Source of the DNA: Parelaphostrongylus tenuis
Lineage: Eukaryota; Nematoda; Chromadorea; Rhabditida; Metastrongylidae
Direction: 5' to 3'
Length of the DNA stretch: 64,000 nucleotides
Assembly: GCA_019055375.1 (NCBI GenBank)
Contig: JAHQIW010001897.1
Location: 186,001 to 250,000, forward strand
The notes under the pieces are model-generated. The model was given only the letters and a program-made list of their open reading frames with translations. It did not search any database and had not been told where the DNA came from. Of this stretch, positions 59,001 through 64,000 are shown piece after piece; position 1 is the first letter of the stretch, and each line of letters begins with the position of its first letter. Position numbers and translations under genes: made by a program.

Positions 59001-62000
59001 TCAACTACATGCTGCATCTCTCAGAATTGATCAACGCCGAAAGCTTACATCGTTTTCTCCTTTTATTGTCCAGCAAAGTTTTACGAAATCTTTGTGTGTA
59101 TTGATTTGTTAATGGATAGTTATCGGTGATGTTCTGTTCAGCTCTGATTAAATGAAAATCGTCAACAAATTAACCTTTAGGTACTCAATACATAATTCTC
59201 CATGCACCTATGGTCTTGCCGCGTTTGAGCTTACCGGGAGCTGCTGTAACGGTTGTGCACTTGAGTAAAAAATCTGGTGGCTATCTGATGAACTTATTTT
59301 ATTATTCTTTTTCTTATAGTACTTATACGACTATATACAAAGAATAAGAGCACAAAGGATAAAAACTTTCGGCGTTGATCAATCCCTGCGGGGCGCGCCA
59401 TCCATTCGTCTTCAATTTTCAACTTCGTTTGAGGTGATTGAATGCATATCTGGCAGTGACTCGCGTGGCCTCCCCGCTGAACCGAGTCAGTGATGCTTAT
59501 CCTTCCAAAACAAGTCTGAGACCAGTCTGGTACCAATTTACCGACCCCTTAGGGATGAATGGCTTGGTGAGCCATGAGTGCGAGATCGAACCATTGACCT
59601 CGTATGTGACGCAGAGTACCTACCACTGCGCCGCATTCGCTTATATACATATATACCTATATATATATATATGTATATATATGCGTAAGTATATATACAT
59701 ACATATGCATGTATATATACAGGTTGCAGAAAAAAGATAATTTTGTGATTTGTTATTTTTAGCATTGATATCTTTTGATAATGCTAATAATTCTAAGAGA
59801 ATTGAGTGATGAGCAAAAAGACGGTCTCAGGCGGGAATCAAACCCGCATTTCATCCATCAGCAGTGACACGTGCTGCCCACTACACCACCGAGGCACATT
59901 TGACCCGCCATTCATTCTTCAACATCTGTGTGTTAGCTATTAGCCACCAACCTATGACAGGTTTGGTCGGGTATGCGATTACGCTTTAAAAACCCAGTTG
60001 AGCTGGCACCCACTGTAAGATGTAATACACCGAATTTCTAGTATTTTAGTGCTTTTTCCTTTCGCAATGTTATGATGCTATATATATACCTAAGAGAATT
60101 GAGTGGTGAGCAATGTGCTAATAATTTTATTGAATTTATTGTTCAGTTTTGATCTAAAATCTGTTGAATTTATTTAACGATTTTCAAATGTGCTTGAAGT
60201 TATGGATTGTAAAAAGGTACATATTGCAGTAATTGGGTTGCAAAAGACGGGAGTGAAAAGGATCGACGTTTTAAAGTCGGCTGGTTCCAAACAAGAAATC
60301 GCCTACACAACCGTGAAACGTTTCGAAGAGACTGGAAGGATTGAGGAGCGTCTTCGAGAAGGTCGTCCAACACTTCGCCAGCAAAAGTTGGCAGTGTGAA
60401 GAGCCGCGGGCCAAAGTCATTTTCCGGCCTCTGTGATGGTTTGGGCCGGCATTCGCTTCAGCGGAAAACGCCGTAGGTATTCATCAATAGAAATGTCAAA
60501 ATCAACCTTGCTAGTTATCAGCAGCAAACTATAAGGGACGTGTTGGAGCTGTAGAGTACACTTTGGCGCCGACGGATTTTCGTTTCAGCAGGAGCGAGCT
60601 CCTGCGCATTCGGCTCGTTCGACGATTGCTATCTGTCAAGAGCTGCTTTTCCAGACCCGTTTATGGCAGAAAAATTTTGGCGTCAAATTTGCCGAATCGC
60701 AACCCAGTGGATTACTCAGCGTGATCCATACCGAAGGACGAAGTCTCGGCTCCTAGCGTAGAGGCGCTTAAAATGGCTTTTACACGCGTTTGGGCCGAAA
60801 TAGGATGGAAACGTGCACGGATATCGTTGAACATTTTTGCAAGCGACTTGGTAAATGTGTAGAGGCCAAAGGAGACGATTTTTAGAAATTATTAAGAACT
60901 TTTTGATCACTGCTAACATTGTTGTTTTGTGTTGTGCAATATTTTTTACTGTCGAAATATCTGAAAAATCATCCCTACTTTTTCCGCTCTCTCTCTTTCT
61001 CTCTCTCTCTCTCTTTTCCCTCTCTCTCTCTCCCTCTCTCTCTCTCTCTCTATATTATATATATATAATATATATATATATATATTAGTAGCACACAATA
61101 GGAGACCAAAACAATATTCGAAAACAATTTCGAGAAAGGTTTTCCAGTGCATTTGCATCATGACAAGCATTTTTTGACAAACGGTTGATTGTGTTATTGT
61201 ACAGTTAAGATGCAATGATTTTGTTTGTGATACGAATAGCCACATTGAAGTCTCTTCAGTTATATTCTTCCATTTTTTGGAGGTGAATTTCTCCCTGATG
61301 ATGATAAAAATATAACTTTGATAAAAAAAAAGGCTGAAGCATTGTCATTCCTCCGCATGCCGGTCGACCGCTCAAGGCGAGGAATCAAGATGGTGCCCAA
61401 ATGGTCGAAACGGAAGAGTCGTCACTTTCTGAACTTTGGTAGACTTATTAAGCAAAGCATCAGGAAAGAAACCGTATAATAAATAGTCCAGAAATTGCTT
61501 CCGATTTAGAAATTTTCGATGCAGGAAGTGATTGAACTTCAGAAGAAGACTGCTCTACGAATTTTATTCAGGTCGCTACACTGTCGTTCTATGCTGATGC
61601 TATATTCGTTCGTCTAATGGATGATGCTCCGAAGGACGTTGTCGAGTTTCTTTCAATGATTAGGTTAGGCATTCCTTTCCTCTCTACGAAAATTGCATCA
61701 AAAATAACGTTTTGTAGGATTTTCCGATTATTCAAGCTCACTCAACATCATCGTGGTCTACAAATACTCATTCACACATTCCGTGCTAGCGCAAAAGAGC
61801 TAATATTATTGGTACGTGGAAATAACACAAAGTTTGACAGTGAATAAGATTTATGTTAGCAAACTAAGCGCAACATGCGCAACAAGCTTCTTTGAGGTGT
61901 TTTTTCTTATTCTTGGCATTGTAATCTTCGCTGCCCTTGTATATTACGCGGAAAAAATGGAAATCAATCCAGATAATCAATTCCAATCTATACCGCTTGG

Positions 62001-62620
62001 CCTATGGTGGGCCATATGTACATGACGACGGTGAGAATAAGCTTTTTAAACAACAATTATTACCTAGTTTAAGTGTGGTTTACTTCCTTCATGCAAAATA
62101 ATGGAATGAAATGGGTGTCTTTAGTCGATCTAATGAGTTTATGCCGAGTTTCAACGATTTTATCGGCCTTCTTTGGAATTTTTTTCTATTCGTTTTTCCA
62201 GGTGGGCTACGGTGATATGACCCCTCATACATCGTTTGGACGTCTTGTCGGTTCGTTGTGTGCTGTGATGGGCGTCTTAACAATCGCACTACCGGTGCCG
62301 GTAAAGCAAATCATCCCTTTGCAGAATTGGAATTTTCATTTTCATTGTCAAAACTCTTATTCGTTTGACGATTCTACAAATATAATGTAATGCAGTGATC
62401 GCTATTCAGACACTCTCAAAAGCTATTTAGATAAAAGAATTGGCGTTCTCCAAATTTCACTTAGGCAAGATATCTTGGAAACATCGCGTCCACGAAAATC
62501 TTCGTTTCATAAGAACTTCACTATAGGTGATCGTCTCCAAACTTCGCAATGTTCTACTCTCATACACAAGCTCGAGACAAATTGCCGAAAAAACGAAGAC
62601 GTGTGTTGCCCGCAGATCAA
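46598..62620 (+). CDS. Shaw/Kv3-type voltage-gated potassium channel (EGL-36/SHW class)
   Basis: Exons: 46598-46689, 48882-48960, 49078-49217, 49907-50024, 51592-51672, 52130-52303, 58514-58622, 61572-61663, 61718-61811, 61897-62030, 62202-62300, 62527-about 62620, giving at least 435 residues. The protein forms tetramers in the plasma membrane of excitable cells and passes K+ on depolarisation. The start ATG opens directly on the T1 motif [13 protein letters not shown]. The T1 zinc motif (H-x5-C-x20-CC) excludes Shaker, and [13 protein letters not shown] fits Shaw. S1, S2, S3, S4 ([12 protein letters not shown]), S5, pore and S6 (LPVPVIVSN) follow in order. Exons 58514, 61897 and 62527 each carry a one-base indel against the expected frame, with splice phases otherwise perfect. 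The C-terminal tail after ADQ is not resolved. Which C. elegans paralogue matches best is undecided. Confidence 0.9.
46934..46980 (-). ncRNA. Hammerhead-like motif (family B) in Kv intron 1
   Basis: Minus strand: stem I GUGACC/AGCCAC (four of six pairs), core AUGAUGA (C3 to A), stem II GGUGG...CCUCC with one U-U, GAAA, then near-palindrome ACGU/GCGU and an A at the site. 47 nt with the same 12-nt GAA-to-site spacing as the 32-34 kb copies. Core damage suggests it is inactive. Confidence 0.4.
47027..47085. repeat. (AT)n microsatellite
   Basis: AT/ATAC dinucleotide tract in intron 1 of the Kv gene, about 50 bp from the ribozyme-like motif. Confidence 0.95.
47090..48140. other. Kv intron 1 sequence, nothing recognised
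   Basis: AT-rich intronic DNA without repeats that have partners in the window. Confidence 0.4.
48148..48455 (-). mobile_element. tRNA-derived SINE, near full length
   Basis: Minus strand: head near 48455 (catataaggcgcactggtta), B box ggttcgatctc, body and tail (attgatcaacgcagagagct, then tttatc). It sits 430 bp before Kv exon 2. Confidence 0.8.
49346..49582. mobile_element. Palindromic repeat with 80-bp arms carrying a hammerhead motif
   Basis: Arms 49346-49425 and 49503-49582 are reverse complements except for about three bases near one point. The loop is 77 bp. Its sequence is related to the repeat at 42.52 kb. It lies in Kv intron 3, between exons 49078-49217 and 49907-50024. The near identity of the arms implies recent formation. 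Confidence 0.8.
49392..49439 (-). ncRNA. Canonical hammerhead ribozyme motif (family B)
   Basis: Minus strand, 48 nt: stem I GUGCUA/UAGCAC (six pairs), CUGAUGA, stem II GUCC-CAAUA-GGAC, GAAA, stem III AUAGGC/GCCUAU with no loop, and a UA cleavage site (U16.1, H17 = A) directly before UAGCAC. Every invariant core base is present. The core and stem II closely resemble the schistosome type (CUGAUGAGUCC...GGACGAAA). The loop-less palindromic stem III suggests dimeric or tandem cleavage. Confidence 0.78.
50030..51585. other. Kv intron 4 sequence, nothing recognised
   Basis: Short frames only, without coding signature. Confidence 0.4.
51592..52303 (+). CDS. Kv S1 exons
   Basis: Exon 51592-51672 ([20 protein letters not shown], the intracellular approach to S1) and exon 52130-52303 (S1: [20 protein letters not shown], then THPRLRIP and an extracellular S1-S2 loop with one NKT glycosylation sequon). 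Both are phase 0 to 0. Reading through the donor at 52304 meets a stop, so splicing to exon 58514 is needed. Confidence 0.9.
52310..53735. other. Kv intron 6, left part
   Basis: The 129-codon frame at 53189-53578 (plus) begins with a hydrophobic stretch ([16 protein letters not shown]) but is AT-rich, lacks a known motif and has no support as a gene. Confidence 0.35.
53740..55060 (-). mobile_element. Penelope-like element 6, RT tail plus endonuclease, heavily decayed
   Basis: Minus-strand translation in shifting frames gives [20 protein letters not shown] (a post-RT segment), [14 protein letters not shown] (cf. VCTGEEKR in copy 1), [20 protein letters not shown] and [15 protein letters not shown] before a ruined GIY-YIG. 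It extends further into the element than the other copies. No ribozyme motif remains downstream. It lies in the 6.2-kb intron before the Kv S2 exon. Confidence 0.6.
55500..55985 (+). repeat. Diverged tandem duplication
   Basis: 55520-55615 and 55885-55985 align: gactgtggagcatcgactcg versus gactgcggcgcattggctcg, then caaataagtaagttttatga versus gaataaataagtttttcatc. Both keep a short frame with DCGAxxR. Origin unknown. Confidence 0.5.
56012..56287. mobile_element. Fold-back element, copy B
   Basis: Same leader (gtcagtgacccacgccccac, gcaaggagggaggcgtatgt) and the same arms (aattgatccatggca... / ...tgccatgtatcaa) as copy A at 16494-16780, but the loop is replaced by a different sequence (accctggcgtaccaacctcg). 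Confidence 0.7.
56290..58510. other. Kv intron 6, right part
   Basis: Contains one piece of the old dispersed repeat (about 57350-57470). Other frames (56337-56579 plus, 57847-57602 minus, 58162-58434 plus) show nothing recognisable. Confidence 0.4.
58514..58622 (+). CDS. Kv S2 exon with a +1 frame disruption
   Basis: Reads [20 protein letters not shown] then PSKLGFLKS, the S2 helix with its acidic residues and the S2-S3 loop. At tca-accg near 58599-58602 one extra A shifts the frame to a stop. Without it the exon ends PLNNIDL and joins [11 protein letters not shown] of the next exon. Length is 109 nt where 108 is needed for phase 0 to 0. Acceptor ttattttag and donor gtaagt are strong. Confidence 0.85.
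58766..59068 (+). mobile_element. tRNA-derived SINE
   Basis: Head (catgcgacgcagtggttgga), degraded B box, body (ccatcccaccggggatag, ggtaggccaaaacgattcat) and tail. It forms an inverted pair with the SINE at 59352-59640. Confidence 0.75.
59352..59640 (-). mobile_element. tRNA-derived SINE, well preserved
   Basis: Minus strand: head (aatgcggcgcagtggtaggt), B box ggttcgatctc, full body, tail. Very close to the 13.9-kb copy. Transcribed together with 58766-59068 it could form a long hairpin. Confidence 0.85.
59641..59722. repeat. (ATAC/AT)n microsatellite
   Basis: Simple repeat directly abutting the SINE head. Confidence 0.9.
59790..60115 (-). mobile_element. Second SINE type with long flanking direct repeats
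   Basis: The tRNA-like head at 59820-59900 (minus: gcctcggtggtgtagtgggc, with perfect T stem gcggg/cccgc) matches the head at 7975. The strings ctaagagaattgagtg(a/g)tgagcaa at about 59795-59817 and 60092-60115 flank it and look like a target-site duplication. A related tail string is at 7810-7840, so the repeat could instead be part of the element. Confidence 0.5.
60190..60900 (+). pseudogene. Tc/mariner-type transposase relic with internal deletion
   Basis: The N-terminal helix-turn-helix part ([20 protein letters not shown] then RLREGRPT) jumps near 60400 to [15 protein letters not shown], then [20 protein letters not shown], the second catalytic-Asp region (cf. FQQDxAPAH; here the Asp is Glu), and a tail with stops. 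This is a nematode IS630/Tc-like family different from the mariner relics at 6 and 12.6 kb. Confidence 0.7.
60982..61086. repeat. (CT)n then (AT)n compound microsatellite
   Basis: About 70 bp of CT repeats followed directly by AT repeats, 0.5 kb before the Kv S3 exon. Confidence 0.95.
61572..62300 (+). CDS. Kv S3-S6 and pore exons
   Basis: Exon 61572-61663: S3 ([13 protein letters not shown]) to [14 protein letters not shown]. Exon 61718-61811: S4 and S4-S5 linker ([20 protein letters not shown]). Exon 61897-62030: S5 and pore helix ([29 protein letters not shown]). Exon 62202-62300: filter VGYGDM and S6 to LPVP. Exon 61897-62030 is 134 nt, one short of phase: ACATGACGACG stands where ACA-ATG-ACG-ACG (TMTT) is expected. 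A Cys replaces the usual Val before TMTT. Apart from this, the gating and filter residues are present. Confidence 0.88.
62527..62620 (+). CDS. Kv post-S6 exon with a +1 frame disruption
   Basis: After the acceptor ttcactatag it reads VIVS, then one extra A in tccaaactt, then [20 protein letters not shown] and RVLPADQ, the conserved Shaw post-S6 region. The exact 3' end is uncertain (donor at 62621 or 62625). 62817-62863 (KFGWEEEDAKISIDE between ctacag and gtgaat) may be a further tail exon. Confidence 0.8.
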
Positions 62621-62629
62621 GTTGGTCTA

Positions 62630-63110
62630 TATACTCAAACCTTTTTCATTTTCTAGTTGTGAAATTACAAAGTAAAAGTTAAGGCTACTTTTATCGAAGA
62701 CAAATGGAAACAGCATCTCTTGTCAATTAATTTCATTAGCAAAAGCTATTGTTATTATTTTCGTTCTCGTTGACTTTAATTCTAGTGAGGGGTAATTGTT
62801 GATTGCACCTACAGAGTTAAATTTGGCTGGGAAGAAGAAGACGCAAAGATCTCAATTGATGAGGTGAATAATAAGCAATCTCTGCCTGAACAATCAGTGA
62901 TTCAATTCTTAACTATGGTTTCAAGTTTTGCTCATATCTCAGCATCCCTGTGATTGTTTTCTTGCGTCATACCTTTCCACGGAGAAAAGTATGCAGTAAA
63001 CGAAGGCTGGACATATTTTCATTTTTATTTTATTAGGTCGTTCCATATGTTTTGCACTAGAACAGCAAATACCAAATTTGTTAGCCAGAGTGAAAAATTG
63101 ATAGTTTTGG
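62630..63110. other. Region after the last clear Kv exon
   Basis: Apart from the possible tail exon at 62817-62863 there is nothing I can support. The Kv stop codon and poly(A) site are not located. Confidence 0.4.
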
Positions 63111-63114
63111 CATC

Positions 63115-63532
63115 GTTCAATTGCGCATTTTCTTGTTAACATTTTGATCTACAACTCGCCTATAACTGCTTAAGATGGAGCTATCGTGGAAACAAAGTCG
63201 TTCACTACTGATGCTCTAATGGCGCCTTAGCGAAAAATTCTAGTCTAAAACAGCGCACAAATGATGGGGTTTCCTGTGGACGGCCCGAGCGCGACCGATC
63301 CTCCAGAGTGTTCTGTCCACTTCTGAAGCTCGCGAAGCACTCCTTAATCGTCCTTACTGCAGGAGTATCATTCCCCAAACTCCAATAATCTCGCGCGCCT
63401 CTTCATTAGCATTTTCCTCTTCGCGACGTTCGCACATAAGTAGTAACCGAATTTGTTCTCAAGACGCCTTTGTCTTGAAACAAGTATAGGCAAGTTGTTC
63501 ACCAAAATCTTTGTAAAAATGCGCAATTGAAC
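63115..63532. mobile_element. About 420-bp fold-back/MITE family, copy 3
   Basis: Terminal inverted repeats gttcaattgcgcattttctt (left) and aaaaatgcgcaattgaac (right). It shares gtttcctgtggacg and cgaccgatc(c)tcca with copy 1. The clearest ends of the family are in this copy. Confidence 0.75.
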
Positions 63533-63534
63533 AA

Positions 63535-64000
63535 TAAAAAAATCACGCTATAACAATTATTTCTGGCTTAAAAATTTGGTTTTTTTAAGTTTTGCTGCTC
63601 TAGTGCTAACTAGTGAAACGACTTGATATTATATGACCCGATTTTACGTGTATCACATTGTGCAAAAATTAGCACTTTTTGCCGTACGGTTTGTTTCATC
63701 TCGGCAATCATCTATGAGGGCCTTCAATTTTTTTCACGCTGCTTTATGACCTTCGCCTTCCTATTGGATATCGTTGAACAGTGATCAAACCGATATTCTT
63801 GGAGTCGTGAAATACGTGTCCTAAAATGTTTTCATAAGGATTGAGAAAAGTGAGCTTGTGAAATAGAAATAGACTCCCGATCTGCAGACCCAGGAGCTAT
63901 GAGAGAACTCATGGGCCCAGTACTATATGGAACCGGCACTTGGAAGGTTGGGCAGCTCGCAATCATCACCACAACGTTACCCGTTACTGATAACTATTAT
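63535..64000. other. Nothing recognised
   Basis: Right edge of the window; no exon or repeat pair seen. Confidence 0.4.

Noticed and set aside
59820..59900. Functional tRNA gene
   Set aside because: The T stem is perfect, but the anticodon arm does not form and the head recurs in a SINE at 7975.
61000..61245. Minus-strand frame rich in Arg-Glu repeats as a protein
   Set aside because: It is a translation of the CT/AT microsatellite.
46598..62620. Kv locus as a pseudogene
   Set aside because: Splice sites, phases, zinc motif, S4 and filter are intact; three one-base indels alone fit sequence error better. Kept as a finding to test.

Overview
The window looks like nuclear DNA of a nematode, most likely a clade V strongylid (hookworm-like). 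It is AT-rich, has short exons with GT-AG introns (two introns look like GC-AG), and carries many degenerate transposons. I see no bacterial genes. The species is an inference from gene and repeat style, not something the sequence proves. Almost all of the small open frames in the window are chance frames. The real coding content is two multi-exon genes on the plus strand.

Gene 1 (about 3.6-19 kb, 5' end and probably 3' end missing) encodes a secreted cuticle/apical-matrix protein of the NOAH/NompA type. It has three PAN/apple-like modules, then one thrombospondin type-1 repeat and an acidic, Ser/Pro-rich linker. Thirteen exons join in consistent phase. One intron of about 7.5 kb is filled with a Penelope-like element, tRNA-derived SINEs and a mariner relic. 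No ZP domain was found. A possible further exon lies at 40.8 kb.

Gene 2 (46.6-62.6 kb) encodes a Shaw/Kv3-type voltage-gated potassium channel (EGL-36/SHW class). Twelve exons cover the T1 domain, S1-S6 and the pore. A 6.2-kb intron holds a Penelope-like element and other repeats, and the next 2.9-kb intron holds an inverted SINE pair and a Tc/mariner relic. Three Kv exons and one gene 1 exon each differ from the expected frame by a single base in a short A or T run. Splice sites and signature residues are intact, so sequence error is more likely than decay.

The rest (19-46 kb and the introns) is accessory DNA. It has six GIY-YIG Penelope-like element (PLE) relics, three mariner relics, about ten tRNA-derived SINEs, fold-back elements, a TIR-bounded MITE, microsatellites and old dispersed repeats.

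The most interesting layer is RNA. Minimal hammerhead ribozyme motifs sit just downstream of the PLE endonuclease segments (10.3, 17.3, 25.8, 35.0 and 38.7 kb). A second, apparently separate repeat family (32.5-34.7, 42.6, 46.9 and 49.4 kb) carries a more canonical hammerhead core whose stem III is a loop-less palindrome. The 49.4-kb copy sits inside an almost perfect 80-bp-arm inverted repeat in a potassium-channel intron.
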